Shown here piece after piece: positions 16,508 to 26,332 of a stretch of 64,000 bases of DNA. The DNA lies in the NCBI RefSeq assembly GCF_000981765.1, contig NZ_CP010975.1, positions 1,736,001 to 1,800,000 on the forward strand. Direction: 5' to 3'. Position 1 is the first letter of the stretch, and each line of letters starts with the position of its first letter. A model generated the notes under the pieces. It was not told where the DNA came from and searched no databases. It saw only the letters and a program-made list of their open reading frames with translations. This DNA is from Kangiella geojedonensis. GTDB lineage: Bacteria; Pseudomonadota; Gammaproteobacteria; Enterobacterales; Kangiellaceae. The position numbers and the translations under genes are program-made.

Positions 16508-18157
16508 ATGAAAAAAACAATTCAAACCTTCATCTCATTATTATTACTTGGATTACTGTGGGTTGGCTCTGCCAAGGCATTACCAACCCTACTGCATAAC
16601 GTCAAAGGCTACACCTTTGCCGATGGGGAGTTAAAGCAATTTAACAGCATCTTATTTGAAGATGGCGTTATTTTGGCTACTGGTGAGCAGGAAGAACTCT
16701 CAAAGCTGCACAGCTTCAGCATTTCTATTGATGGAAAAGGCAAAACCTTATTACCAGGCTTAATTGATGCACACGGTCATTTACTGGGCTTGGGATTAAA
16801 CCTGATGCGGGTTAATTTACGAGGCATTGAATCCGAAGATGAGACGGTCAAAGCCGTGGTCAGCTATGCAGAGAAAAACCCTGATACACGATGGGTTCTG
16901 GGACGCGGTTGGAACCAAGTACTTTGGCTCAGTAAAGAATTCCCAACGAAATCGTCATTGGATAAGGTGATTGCCGATCGCCCTATTTGGCTCAGTCGTA
17001 TTGATGGACACGCAGGCTGGGCAAACAGTAAAGCACTAAAGCTCGCTGGTATCGATAAGAGCACGCCTGATCCTGAAGGTGGAAAAATCATCCGTGATGA
17101 AAACGGCGAAGCGACCGGCGTCTTGATTGATGCGGCGATGAGCTTGGTAGAAAATAAAATACCGCCTCTGAATAAGAAAGAGCGCAAAACAGCGCTAAAA
17201 CTGGCCTTTGACCACCTCATCAGTCTTGGCATCACTTCCGTTCACGACGCTGGCGTTGACTTTGAAACCTATAAATTAATGCTAGAACTTTCGGACAAGA
17301 ACCGTATTCCGCTTAGAGTCTATGCCATGCTTAGTGGCGCCGATCCTCGGCTAGAAGCCATGCTGAAATTCGGCAGAGTGAATCAGCCATTTTTAAAGAT
17401 TCAATCCGTGAAGTTATATACTGACGGCGCGCTAGGTAGTCGTGGCGCAGCCCTACTAGAGCCGTACTCAGACGAGCCTGACAACAAAGGATTACTATTA
17501 ACCACGGCGGACAAGTTAGGCCAGTACTTAGCACTCATCACTAAGTATGGTTTCCAAACCAACATTCATGCCATTGGTGATGCCGCCAACCATATGGTGC
17601 TAGAAGAATTGTCAAAACTGGACGAAGACCGTTCAGCCAAAAAACTTCGTCACCGCATTGAGCACGCCCAAGTAGTGGTTCCAGAAGAAATCCCAATGTT
17701 CGCAAAGCTTGGCGTTATCGCTTCAATGCAACCCACTCATGCCACCAGCGATATGAATATGGCTGGTGATCGACTCGGTGAAGAAAGACTGGAAGGCGCG
17801 TACGCTTGGCGCACCTTCCTTGATAACGATGTGGTTATTGCTTCAGGCTCAGACTTCCCCGTCGAAAAAGCTAACCCTTTCCTTGGACTTCACGCTGCTG
17901 TAACGCGACAAGATTCTGATAATTTGCCAGAAGATGGATGGTTACCGACGCAAAAGCTAACGGTAGCTGAAGCACTAAAAAGCTTCACTATAGACGCGGC
18001 TTACGCCAGTTTCTGGGAAAACAAAATTGGGTCTTTAGAAGAAGGGAAACAAGCAGATTTTATCCTAATCGATAAAGACATTTTTACAGTTTCAGAAGAC
18101 CAAATAGATGACGTCCAAGTGCTAGAAACTTGGATTGAGGGGAAGCGAGTCCACTAA
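16508..18157 (+). CDS. Exported amidohydrolase (YtcJ-like)
   Basis: The start at 16508 (MKKTIQTFISLLLL, ending ...SAKA) gives a clean signal peptide; an upstream ATG at 16400 in frame would bury it behind 36 residues. The mature protein is a metal-dependent amidohydrolase of the YtcJ group: LLPGLIDAHGHL (metal-binding HxH), a long insert with RPIWLSRIDGHAGWAN, NIHAIGDAAN, HRIEHAQVV and ASGSDFPVEKANPFLGL. YtcJ-like enzymes hydrolyse amide or related bonds of unknown substrates. Export to the periplasm is the distinctive point. A hairpin terminator follows. Confidence 0.86.
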   Translation: MKKTIQTFISLLLLGLLWVGSAKALPTLLHNVKGYTFADGELKQFNSILFEDGVILATGEQEELSKLHSFSISIDGKGKTLLPGLIDAHGHLLGLGLNLMRVNLRGIESEDETVKAVVSYAEKNPDTRWVLGRGWNQVLWLSKEFPTKSSLDKVIADRPIWLSRIDGHAGWANSKALKLAGIDKSTPDPEGGKIIRDENGEATGVLIDAAMSLVENKIPPLNKKERKTALKLAFDHLISLGITSVHDAGVDFETYKLMLELSDKNRIPLRVYAMLSGADPRLEAMLKFGRVNQPFLKIQSVKLYTDGALGSRGAALLEPYSDEPDNKGLLLTTADKLGQYLALITKYGFQTNIHAIGDAANHMVLEELSKLDEDRSAKKLRHRIEHAQVVVPEEIPMFAKLGVIASMQPTHATSDMNMAGDRLGEERLEGAYAWRTFLDNDVVIASGSDFPVEKANPFLGLHAAVTRQDSDNLPEDGWLPTQKLTVAEALKSFTIDAAYASFWENKIGSLEEGKQADFILIDKDIFTVSEDQIDDVQVLETWIEGKRVH

Positions 18158-18176
18158 GGGGCTCTTACTTCACAGT

Positions 18177-18214
18177 AGCAATAAGTCTGGTAAACGCTGG
18201 ACTTATTGCTTTTG
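18177..18214 (+). terminator. Intrinsic terminator after the amidohydrolase gene
   Basis: AGCAATAAGTC (18177-18187) pairs perfectly with GACTTATTGCT (18200-18210) across a 12-base loop, followed by a short TTTTG. The 3' arm overlaps the stop of the convergent lipoprotein gene. The opposite strand has no T tract. Confidence 0.7.
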
Positions 18215-18454
18215 CATTGCCTCTAATTCGCTACGTTTAATACGCTTAACAGGAGGGTTAACCCAGTAGGTATCAAGGTTATGAAGCGAATCTTTTCTGG
18301 CCTGCTCAACTAAAGCGACCTTTTCATAATCAATAATATAAACGTACTCATCATCAGCAGAAGATTTAACAATGTAATCTCTTTCTGACGTGGTGCTACA
18401 GCCAAAAATCACTGCAGTCGATACAGCAGCTACTAGCATTTTAAAATTAGTCAT
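18203..18454 (-). CDS. Small hypothetical lipoprotein
   Basis: ATG at 18454 follows a strong GGAGGAT site, so the extra 27 codons upstream are not used. The 83-residue product has a lipobox ending FGC (Cys19) then STTSERD. The mature part is charged and helical, with VALVEQARKDSLHNLDTYWVNPPVKRIKRSELEAMQKQ. It is the sort of small lipoprotein often seen in marine gammaproteobacteria. Function unknown. It converges on the amidohydrolase gene. Confidence 0.75.
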   Translation of the reverse strand: MTNFKMLVAAVSTAVIFGCSTTSERDYIVKSSADDEYVYIIDYEKVALVEQARKDSLHNLDTYWVNPPVKRIKRSELEAMQKQ

Positions 18455-18578
18455 ATATCCTCCAGGTAAAAGAATAAAAAACCATTTCAACGATACTTTT
18501 GTCACGTAGACACAACCATTGTACAAAATTTGCACAATAAAATCTTCAAAATGAGCCCATTTATACGATTTACCAGCT

Positions 18579-18606
18579 TTGTAGCAAATTTAAACCTTGC
18601 TACAAT
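18579..18606 (+). promoter_or_regulatory. proS promoter overlapped by a perfect inverted repeat
   Basis: TTGTAG (18579-18584) and TACAAT (18601-18606) form a -35/-10 pair with a 16-base spacer, 44 bases before the proS ATG. The same bases form a perfect inverted repeat, TTGTAGCAA (18579-18587) and TTGCTACAA (18597-18605), nine bases apart. An operator covering the promoter is the natural reading. The regulator is not identifiable here. Confidence 0.55.
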
Positions 18607-18649
18607 AGCCCACAATTTTGATAATTTAGACCAATAACTAGGGACTCCA

Positions 18650-20368
18650 ATGCGTAGCAGTCAATACTTACTTTCTACCCTAAAAGAAGAGCCAAGCGAT
18701 GCTGAACTGATCAGTCATAAGCTGATGTTGCGAGCAGGTATGATTCGCAAAGTAGCTTCAGGTTTATATACATGGCTGCCGACTGGATTAAGAGTTCTCC
18801 GCAAAGTGGAAAACATTGTTCGTGAAGAAATGAATAAAGCTGGCTCAGTTGAAATGCTAATGCCTTCAGTTCAACCTTCAGACTTGTGGGAAGAGTCAGG
18901 TCGCTGGGATCAGTTTGGGCCAGAATTACTGCGCTTCCACGATCGTCATGACCGTGACTTCTGCTTGGGCCCAACCCATGAAGAAATCATCACGGCAGTT
19001 ATTCGTGATGAACTCAGCAGCTACAAACAGTTACCTGCTAATTTTTATCAAATACAAACTAAGTTCCGTGACGAAGTACGCCCTCGCTTTGGCGTCATGC
19101 GCTCACGCGAATTCATTATGAAGGACGCTTACTCATTCCATATCGATGAAGAGTCCCTTAATGACACCTATCAGAAAATGCACCAGGCCTACTGTAATGT
19201 GTTTGACCGCATAGGGTTGGATTACCGCCCTGTTCTAGCCGACACAGGAGCTATTGGTGGTAGTGGCTCACACGAATTCCATGTATTAGCTGAGTCTGGT
19301 GAAGACGCAATTGCCTTTAGTACAGAAAGCGACTATGCCGCCAATATTGAAAAAGCTGAAAGTTTGGCTCCAGAAGGTGATGCACCGGCTCCAACCAAAG
19401 AGGTGGAAAAAGTCGCTACGCCAAACTGTCGCACAGTTAAACAAGCGGCGGAATCCATGGGCATTGAAACAAGCCAAGTATTAAAAACCTTGTTTGTCCA
19501 AGGCAGCACTGAAGAGCAACCGGTGGTCGCCCTTTGTTTACGTGGCGATCACGACCTTAATGAGATCAAAGCGGCCAAACATAACCTTATCGAAGAACCT
19601 TTAGTGCTAGTCAGCGACGATCAAGTCAAAGAGGCTGCAGGTTGCGCGCCAGGCTCTTGTGGTCCTCAAGGTCTCAATATTCCAGTCATTGTTGATCGTG
19701 ATGCCGCAGTAATGAGTGATTTTGCCTGTGGCGCTAACGAAGACGGCTTCCACCTTACCGGCGTTAACTGGAAACGTGATGCCGAATACACCGACGTTTT
19801 CGACTTAAGAAATATTGTTGCTGGCGATAAGAGTCCTGATGGAAAAGGTGTTCTTGAAGTTAAACGTGGTATCGAAGTGGGTCATATTTTCCAGCTTGGG
19901 GATAAATACTCACAATCGATGAACTGCACTGTATTGGATCAAAACGGCAAAGCAAAGCACTTATCCATGGGGTGTTATGGCATCGGTGTTTCAAGAATAG
20001 TAGCCGCGGCCATTGAACAAAATCATGATGATAGCGGTATTATTTGGCCAGAAGCGATTGCGCCCTTTAAAGTCGCAATTATTCCAATGAATATGCACAA
20101 ATCTGAAAGTGTGCAGCAGGTGGCCGAAGCTTTATACCAGCGTCTTGAGTCTCTAGGTATAGAAACATTGTTCCTTGATCAAAAAGAAAGCCCTGGAGTC
20201 ATGTTTGCCAATACTGAGCTTGTTGGGATTCCACACCGCTTGGTGGTCAGCGACCGTGGCTTGAAGAACAATACCATTGAATATAAAAACCGTGACAACA
20301 GTGCGAAGGCAGATCTTGAAGTTGAAAATGTTGTCGATTATATTCAAGAAACTCTTAATCAGAATTAA
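18650..20368 (+). CDS. proS: Prolyl-tRNA synthetase, bacterial type with editing domain
   Basis: At 572 residues this is the long bacterial ProRS. Class II motifs are clear: motif 2 ([19 protein letters not shown]) and motif 3 ([16 protein letters not shown]). The INS/YbaK-type editing domain that clears Ala-tRNA-Pro lies at about residues 225-400 ([20 protein letters not shown]...). The C-terminal anticodon-binding domain follows. It begins with a promoter-operator region and is followed after 14 bases by a transglycosylase gene, so readthrough into 20383-23199 is likely. Confidence 0.98.
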   Translation: MRSSQYLLSTLKEEPSDAELISHKLMLRAGMIRKVASGLYTWLPTGLRVLRKVENIVREEMNKAGSVEMLMPSVQPSDLWEESGRWDQFGPELLRFHDRHDRDFCLGPTHEEIITAVIRDELSSYKQLPANFYQIQTKFRDEVRPRFGVMRSREFIMKDAYSFHIDEESLNDTYQKMHQAYCNVFDRIGLDYRPVLADTGAIGGSGSHEFHVLAESGEDAIAFSTESDYAANIEKAESLAPEGDAPAPTKEVEKVATPNCRTVKQAAESMGIETSQVLKTLFVQGSTEEQPVVALCLRGDHDLNEIKAAKHNLIEEPLVLVSDDQVKEAAGCAPGSCGPQGLNIPVIVDRDAAVMSDFACGANEDGFHLTGVNWKRDAEYTDVFDLRNIVAGDKSPDGKGVLEVKRGIEVGHIFQLGDKYSQSMNCTVLDQNGKAKHLSMGCYGIGVSRIVAAAIEQNHDDSGIIWPEAIAPFKVAIIPMNMHKSESVQQVAEALYQRLESLGIETLFLDQKESPGVMFANTELVGIPHRLVVSDRGLKNNTIEYKNRDNSAKADLEVENVVDYIQETLNQN

Positions 20369-20382
20369 GCAATAGATTCAGG

Positions 20383-20949
20383 ATGTTACGGCTCGTACTC
20401 ACGACATTAGTGCTGATACTTTGGGTTGCGACTGCATACGCTCAGGAGCGCCCAGATGAAACTTTTGCTGCGCAACTTAAACAGTTGATGGAGCAAGAAA
20501 ACCACTTTGTCGATAAGTACGATGCTACGGTCTGGATGAAGGATATGGAGGGCCGGCTAAAACGCCGTGCGCCGCATATTCCAGCAGAAGAACGCTTGAA
20601 GATTTTAAGCCTAGTTCATCGTTATGCCAATGAAGCGCAAGTTGATCCACAACTTGTGCTCGCCATCATGGAAGTCGAAAGCAACTTTGATCGTTACGCG
20701 CTTTCCGTCGCTAACGCGCGCGGGCTGATGCAGATCATGCCATTTTGGAAGAAGGAAATTGGCCACCCTGATGACTCGTTGTTTGATATGGAAACCAACA
20801 TTCGTTATGGCTGCTATATTTTAAAACTGTATATTGATAGAGAGAAAAACAACCTGACTTACGCTCTAGGTCGCTATAATGGCTCAAGAGGTCGTGCTAA
20901 GTACCCGAATAAGGTCTACGCCGCTTTACGCAAACGCTGGGCTCTGTAG
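20383..20949 (+). CDS. Lytic transglycosylase (SLT domain)
   Basis: The 188-residue protein has a signal peptide (residues 1-20, ending AYA) and a C-terminal SLT domain from about residue 75. The catalytic Glu is about residue 99 in MEVESNFDRYALS; ARGLMQIMP and the ALGRYNG motif complete the family pattern. It cleaves peptidoglycan glycan strands with 1,6-anhydro product formation in the periplasm. It follows proS by 14 bases and precedes the patatin gene by 2 bases, so the three are probably cotranscribed. Confidence 0.9.
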   Translation: MLRLVLTTLVLILWVATAYAQERPDETFAAQLKQLMEQENHFVDKYDATVWMKDMEGRLKRRAPHIPAEERLKILSLVHRYANEAQVDPQLVLAIMEVESNFDRYALSVANARGLMQIMPFWKKEIGHPDDSLFDMETNIRYGCYILKLYIDREKNNLTYALGRYNGSRGRAKYPNKVYAALRKRWAL

Positions 20950-20951
20950 AC

Positions 20952-22112
20952 ATGACAGACAGCAAAATCGCGAATGATGAAGTCGGTGATAACTCAGCGG
21001 GGCTCATTCTTTCTGGAGGCGGTGCTCGAGCTGCCTACCAAGCTGGCGTGTTGAAAGCCGTCAATCATATATTAAAGTCACCAAAACGCTCTCCTTTCAG
21101 CATTGTCACAGGCACATCAGCCGGAGCCATTAACGCCGCTGCAGTCGCCAGCAATAGCCATCAATTCGATTATGGTGCTAGACGCTTAGAAGACATTTGG
21201 GGAAACTTTTCACCAGAGCAAGTGTATAAAACCAGTTTATCGACGCTGACTCAATCGGCGCTACGTTGGTTGTGGAGCATTATTCGGTCAAAACAAAATT
21301 TAAAGCAGCCACTATCCCTCCTAGATAACACGCCTCTAAAAACCTTGCTCGAAAAAGTTATCCGTTTTGATGATATTGAAAAAAACCATGAAGCCGGCCT
21401 CCTGAAAGCCGTTTGCACCACCTGCTATAACTATAATACGGGTAACTCTGTCAGCTTTTTTCAGGGGCACCCCGATCTTGTTGAGTGGAAGCGTTTTCGT
21501 CGCTATGGGCGTAAAGATAAGCTCACCGTTGAACACTTATTAGCTTCATCAGCAATTCCTATGGTGTTTCCTTCCCAAAAAATTGGCGAGGAACACTTTG
21601 GCGATGGCTCACTACGCTTTTTGACACCACTGAGTCCAGCATTACACCTAGGTGCCGATAAGCTTTTTGTGGTGACTGTAAAGCCTCTTCGCGGGGAACC
21701 GGAACATAAGTCTACCATTCCTTCGGTGGGTGATATTAGTGGGCATTTATTCGACAGTATTTTTATTGATAGTTTAGAAAGCGATATTGAGCGCTTGATG
21801 CGAGTCAATTCTCTGCTGGCACATATTCCAGAGTCTGATGCTGTTCGTGAGCAGCTACCCTTGAAGACAGTTGACACCTTTATTATCTCTCCTAGTATCG
21901 AACCAGGAGAGCTGGCGGGCCAATACTTCAATAATCTCCCACGAGGCTTACGCTTTTTCTTTAAGCGTATTGGCGTTGATGGCGACGATGGTAAAGGCAT
22001 TCTAAGTTATCTATTATTTGATAAAGGCTTTACCCAAAGTCTTATCGAGCTTGGTTATAAAGACGCGATGAATCAAAAGGCTAATATACAGGCCTTTTTC
22101 GACCAACCCTGA
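20952..22112 (+). CDS. Patatin-like phospholipase
   Basis: The 386-residue protein has the patatin catalytic features: oxyanion loop SGGGARAAYQ (about 21-30), nucleophile motif GTSAG (54-58, Ser56), and the Asp of the dyad in FGDGSLR near residue 218. There is no signal peptide, so it is expected to be a cytoplasmic or peripheral lipid acyl hydrolase. Start two bases after the transglycosylase stop. Substrate unknown; proximity to an envelope enzyme is suggestive only. Confidence 0.9.
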   Translation: MTDSKIANDEVGDNSAGLILSGGGARAAYQAGVLKAVNHILKSPKRSPFSIVTGTSAGAINAAAVASNSHQFDYGARRLEDIWGNFSPEQVYKTSLSTLTQSALRWLWSIIRSKQNLKQPLSLLDNTPLKTLLEKVIRFDDIEKNHEAGLLKAVCTTCYNYNTGNSVSFFQGHPDLVEWKRFRRYGRKDKLTVEHLLASSAIPMVFPSQKIGEEHFGDGSLRFLTPLSPALHLGADKLFVVTVKPLRGEPEHKSTIPSVGDISGHLFDSIFIDSLESDIERLMRVNSLLAHIPESDAVREQLPLKTVDTFIISPSIEPGELAGQYFNNLPRGLRFFFKRIGVDGDDGKGILSYLLFDKGFTQSLIELGYKDAMNQKANIQAFFDQP

Positions 22113-22143
22113 ATTAAAGAGCAAACCTCCCGCAAACGAGACC

Positions 22144-23199
22144 ATGACAAACTTCCAGTATTTTTTCGAGCAATACCCTGTGAACTCGGCTCCTTTTATG
22201 CACAAGATGCTGGAAGATTACCAGTTCAGAAAACCTTTCGCTGGCATGACCATTGCTCATAATGTCCCCTTGACACGAACCACCTTACTCAAAATTGCTT
22301 GCTTAAAAGCATCTGGCGCATCGGTTACCGTCACCAACCCAAGCTTCATCAAAGATTCCACTCAGTGCATCGACGCTTTATCCCGTGAAGGGATTCAATT
22401 CACACCATTACATAGTTTGAAAGGTTCATTCGACTTTTTGCTGGACTGTGGAGCCGAACTTATTGAGCAGTGCCAAGCAACTCAAGGGATCGTTGAACTC
22501 ACTCGTACTGGCGCCATTCGTTATGAGCAACTTAGTGACAGCCAAGTTCCTATTGTTTCTGTTGATGACACACGACTCAAATCTCTCGAAACCTGTCTCG
22601 GCACTGGAGAAGGCGTTTACCGAGCAGTTACAGAGCTATCGTCAGAAGCAATAGAGAACAAACGCATACTTATTTTTGGCTTTGGAAAAGTGGGCACTGG
22701 AATTGCCTATTATTTTTCTCAAAAAACAGATCATATCTCGGTGGTCGATATGTTGCCGGAGCGATTATCAATCATTGAGTCCAGAGGATATCGAGCCATT
22801 TCAGCCGAGTTACCAAAGCAGGTTGAGCAGGCTATAAAACAAGCTGATGTCATCATTACCGCAACAGGTATTAAAGACATACTGAGCCATAGTTATGAAC
22901 ATGAGTGGTTTACGGGTAAAATTCTCGCGAATGCTGGGGCTGAAGATGAATTTGGTTTTAAGTTTTCAGACAATGAAGTCTTAGCGGATAAAAAGCCTGT
23001 CAATTTTGCACTTGATGAACCAACCCTAATGCCCTTTTTAGATCCCATTTTTTATGCTCACAATCTCGCGATTGAAGATGCCTTAAGTAATCAAACCGCT
23101 GGATTTAGGGCTCTCGCTAAGGCGCACGATCAGGCTATTATAAAAACTTGGGCGCAACACCATCAATGGACGATAGATCAATTAAACGACATATTCTAA
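22144..23199 (+). CDS. Divergent adenosylhomocysteinase-like protein
   Basis: The 351-residue protein has the S-adenosylhomocysteine hydrolase layout in shortened form. The N-terminal half contains AHNVPLTRTTLLKIACLKASGA, and the NAD-binding Rossmann motif GFGKVGTG starts near residue 179. The segment VSVDDTRLKSLETCLGTGEG lies where true enzymes have the catalytic Lys-...-Asp-Asn stretch; a Lys aligns but the Asp-Asn does not. True AHCY proteins exceed 430 residues. It may be a non-hydrolytic NAD-dependent relative. The gene is in line with proS, transglycosylase and patatin, 31 bases after the latter. Confidence 0.65.
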   Translation: MTNFQYFFEQYPVNSAPFMHKMLEDYQFRKPFAGMTIAHNVPLTRTTLLKIACLKASGASVTVTNPSFIKDSTQCIDALSREGIQFTPLHSLKGSFDFLLDCGAELIEQCQATQGIVELTRTGAIRYEQLSDSQVPIVSVDDTRLKSLETCLGTGEGVYRAVTELSSEAIENKRILIFGFGKVGTGIAYYFSQKTDHISVVDMLPERLSIIESRGYRAISAELPKQVEQAIKQADVIITATGIKDILSHSYEHEWFTGKILANAGAEDEFGFKFSDNEVLADKKPVNFALDEPTLMPFLDPIFYAHNLAIEDALSNQTAGFRALAKAHDQAIIKTWAQHHQWTIDQLNDIF

Positions 23200-23210
23200 C
23201 TTTCTGTTGA

Positions 23211-24476
23211 TCAACCCTGTTGTAAGTGCTCCGTAAATACGGCTCTGACCTCACCTTTGAAAAGAATCAACAGCGCTCTGTCTCTTTGCCAAGGTCGGAC
23301 GCCCTCTTCTTGGAAATAATTTTTAAGGCTAGTGGTATGCTCTGCATTCCGTTTCCGAAAGCGCTCACCACCTTGACGAGTTTTTACCTGTAACGGTTTT
23401 CCAACCAGCTCTGGAGAGTCTTGTTTCAACCAATTGAGGGAGATTTTCACGCCGCACCTTAATTCAAGATCACTATCAGCCGTCCATGTTTCATGCACAG
23501 GCTCAAGCTCATCAATCACATCATTGACCCAGATGAGATAGCCCTGGAATCGCTTAATAGCCCCATGACCAAATGATACTGAAGGCTGAGCATCAAGATC
23601 TGAACGTAACATTTGTTGCAAAACCTGGTCCATAACTTTCTGGCTTGGCATATCCTGATCGAGCTGTTGTAACCAATACCGTAATACATGAGTTTGACGC
23701 ACCGGACTTAACGCCACGAGAGACGAAATAGACAGTCCCTTGTCTAGGTCAAAACATCGAGCAAAATCAGTCGAGGCGACCTCTTCTATTAACTCCTGAG
23801 TAGAAGCTTGGATATCACTTGCACGAGCTAGAGTTGCCTTAACTTCTGGCCACTCAGTTTCCATCAAAGGAATGACTTTTTTGCGTAAGAAATTGCGGCG
23901 ATATTGAGTATCTTGATTCGAAGGGTCTTCAACAAATGGTAAGTTATAATGTTCACAATAGTCTAAGATATCACGCTTAGATACCTGCAACATCGGTCGC
24001 GCATGAACGCCTTTACCAAAAGCAGCTTGTTCAGGCATTGCCGATAACCCTTTAGGGCCAGCACCTCTAAAAAGCTGCAATAACAAGGTTTCTGCTTGAT
24101 CGTCTTGATGATGGCCGGTCAATAAACATTCATCCCGACCAATAATTCCAGCAAAGGCTTTGTAACGCGCTTTGCGAGCCTCAGCCTCTAGACTTGCTGC
24201 ATCTGCAACCTTAACCTTGATGACATCAAATTTTAAGCCAAGTTTTTTGCATAAGTCTTGATTGAATGTGGCCCACTGTGATGAGGCTTCCTGCAATTGA
24301 TGATCAATATAAACGGCTCTTAACGACGCTTTTTTCAATTGCTGAGCAAAAGCGTGCAGCAATGCGACTGAGTCGGCACCACCACTGAGAGCAATCACAT
24401 ACGAAGAAAAAGACTGGGATGAATCTTGAGCCAGAAAACGACTGACTGCCGCAGCAACTGGCTCTTGATTATTCAT
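23211..24476 (-). CDS. tilS: tRNA(Ile)-lysidine synthase
   Basis: TilS converts C34 of tRNA-Ile(CAU) to lysidine with ATP, changing both amino-acid and codon specificity. The 421 residues include the PP-loop SGGADS (about 30-35), LTGHHQDDQAETLLLQLFRG, RRNFLRKKVIPLM, and the C-terminal TilS domain (GGERFRKRNAEHTTSLKN...). Length is normal. It lies 7 bases downstream of accA, as in enteric bacteria, and shares its transcript. Confidence 0.97.
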   Translation of the reverse strand: MNNQEPVAAAVSRFLAQDSSQSFSSYVIALSGGADSVALLHAFAQQLKKASLRAVYIDHQLQEASSQWATFNQDLCKKLGLKFDVIKVKVADAASLEAEARKARYKAFAGIIGRDECLLTGHHQDDQAETLLLQLFRGAGPKGLSAMPEQAAFGKGVHARPMLQVSKRDILDYCEHYNLPFVEDPSNQDTQYRRNFLRKKVIPLMETEWPEVKATLARASDIQASTQELIEEVASTDFARCFDLDKGLSISSLVALSPVRQTHVLRYWLQQLDQDMPSQKVMDQVLQQMLRSDLDAQPSVSFGHGAIKRFQGYLIWVNDVIDELEPVHETWTADSDLELRCGVKISLNWLKQDSPELVGKPLQVKTRQGGERFRKRNAEHTTSLKNYFQEEGVRPWQRDRALLILFKGEVRAVFTEHLQQG

Positions 24477-24483
24477 GAAAGGA

Positions 24484-25443
24484 TTAACCTTCGGTTACTT
24501 CACCGAAAGCCATCAATTTTGCGTAACGACGGTCGAGTAGCTTATCCGTCTCCATACCTTCAAGACTATCTAAATCTTTAATCAGTTGGGACTTCAAGTT
24601 TTTAGCCATATCGATGTAGTTGCGGTGCGCACCACCAAGCGGCTCCTCAACAATATTATCAATCAAGCCTAGCTCTTTAATACGACCAGCGGTAATACCC
24701 ATGGCATCAGCTGCTTCTTCAGCTTTTTCAGCGCTTTTCCATAGAATCGAAGCACAGCCTTCAGGTGAAATCACCGAGTAAGTCGAGTATTGCAACATAT
24801 TAACTTTATCGCCGACACCAATTGCCAGAGCACCACCCGAGCCGCCTTCGCCGATAACTGTAGCAATGATAGGTGATTTAAGGGTCGCCATCACCTTTAA
24901 GTTACGAGCAATCGCTTCACTTTGACCACGCTCTTCAGCACCAACTCCTGGGAAAGCACCTGGCGTATCGATAAAAGTAAAGACTGGTAACTTAAAACGC
25001 TCCGCCATTTCCATCAAACGCTTGGCTTTACGGTAACCTTCAGGACGAGACATACCAAAGTTGTGCTTGATTTTCGCTTTAGTATCACGGCCCTTTTGGT
25101 GGCCAATTACCACACATGGCTTACCTTCTAAACGAGCTAAGCCGCCTACAATAGACGCATCGTCTGAGAAAGCACGATCACCGGCAAGCTCATCAAAATC
25201 TTCAAACACGTGCTCAATATAGTCACGCGTATAGGGTCGCTGCGGATGGCGCGCTAATTGCGCAACCTGCCATGCTGATAAGTCTGAAAAGATTTTCTTA
25301 GTTAAGTCTTTAGACTTTTTTTGCAAACGCTCAACTTCTTCACTGATGTTGATATTAGAATCTTCACCGGTTAAGCGTAATTCATCAATCTGCGCCTCAA
25401 GCTCTGCAATCGGGCGCTCAAAATCCAAAAAGTTTAAACTCAT
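24484..25443 (-). CDS. accA: Acetyl-CoA carboxylase carboxyltransferase subunit alpha
   Basis: AccA pairs with AccD to transfer carboxyl from carboxybiotin to acetyl-CoA, the first committed step of fatty-acid synthesis. The 319-residue length is standard; [33 protein letters not shown] and the N-terminal [15 protein letters not shown] are diagnostic. In E. coli it follows dnaE directly; here about 6 kb of other genes intervene. tilS follows at 7 bases. Confidence 0.98.
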   Translation of the reverse strand: MSLNFLDFERPIAELEAQIDELRLTGEDSNINISEEVERLQKKSKDLTKKIFSDLSAWQVAQLARHPQRPYTRDYIEHVFEDFDELAGDRAFSDDASIVGGLARLEGKPCVVIGHQKGRDTKAKIKHNFGMSRPEGYRKAKRLMEMAERFKLPVFTFIDTPGAFPGVGAEERGQSEAIARNLKVMATLKSPIIATVIGEGGSGGALAIGVGDKVNMLQYSTYSVISPEGCASILWKSAEKAEEAADAMGITAGRIKELGLIDNIVEEPLGGAHRNYIDMAKNLKSQLIKDLDSLEGMETDKLLDRRYAKLMAFGEVTEG

Positions 25444-25576
25444 GCCTATTCAACTAATATATTTATGGCGTAATTTCTCTATTCTAACCCAAAATCATGG
25501 CCTTATAAAAGGTAACTTTACTCTCTATTGCCACTGGTCTGTACTCTGTATTAATTTTGCTCAAACACTTGTTTAC

Positions 25577-26194
25577 CTATTGGCTAGTGAGTTCAGCTGA
25601 ACTCGGCAGGTAGCGGTAGTGCCCAACCACTCTATAACTGAACAAAACATCTTCTAGTTTAGGCCCTAGACCAATGTTATGTACTATCATCAGGTTATCG
25701 CTGTTGTCCGATTTTTTATTGGTCACAATACCAATATGAGGGAAACCTCCCTCAAGACGCCAGCTAACGATATCTCCAGCTTGATAGTCTTCAGCTTTAT
25801 CACTTATCGCTAAAACTTGCCCATGACGTTCAAAATAGCGCTCTAGATTAGGCACGCGCCGATGGTCGATATTGGTATCAGGCCTGGTTAACCCCCAGTT
25901 TTTTGGGTATTGATTAAAGTTAGCCTTCATATCCTCATGAACCAATTGCTGGAGATCGATGCCCAGCTGACGATAACTTCGAATGATAACATCAGTGCAG
26001 ACGCCAATATTCTCTGGAACATCCCCCATTGGGTAGTCAATCTTGCGGTACGAACCGTCATAGACGACAAAGTGCTTGGTTCTTTCATGCGCGGCTTCAA
26101 CCAACTGCTGTGACATGACTGATGCTTGCAGGTCTTTGCTGAATAACGCTAAAGCTAGGATAACGATCTTAGTCACGAATGCTTGTTTAACCAT
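25577..26194 (-). CDS. DUF1287 exported protein (YijF-like)
   Basis: The 205-residue protein has a signal peptide (residues 1-24, ending LQA). The rest matches DUF1287: GVCTDVIIRSYRQLGIDLQQL near residue 65 with a likely catalytic Cys, YQAGDIVSWRLEGGFPHIGIV with a likely His, and VHNIGLGPKLED. The Cys-His arrangement and the GDIV-W pattern are those of the NlpC/P60-like superfamily, so a periplasmic peptidase or amidase is plausible but unproven. It lies upstream of accA with a 133-base gap. Confidence 0.85.
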   Translation of the reverse strand: MVKQAFVTKIVILALALFSKDLQASVMSQQLVEAAHERTKHFVVYDGSYRKIDYPMGDVPENIGVCTDVIIRSYRQLGIDLQQLVHEDMKANFNQYPKNWGLTRPDTNIDHRRVPNLERYFERHGQVLAISDKAEDYQAGDIVSWRLEGGFPHIGIVTNKKSDNSDNLMIVHNIGLGPKLEDVLFSYRVVGHYRYLPSSAELTSQ

Positions 26195-26332
26195 TGTGGC
26201 TCCAGAAGATGGTTTAATTATTCAGACTGCGCTAGCGACAGCTGGTTCCCTAACCAGTAGCCAATCATTTAGTTCCGAATATGGCTAGTGTTATCACAAT
26301 AAAGTGATAGCATAAACATAACGTTAACTACT

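Noticed and set aside
21503-22000. 165-residue open frame on the minus strand
   Set aside because: It is antisense to the patatin gene, has no ribosome binding site and a low-complexity Ser/Pro/Lys-rich composition.
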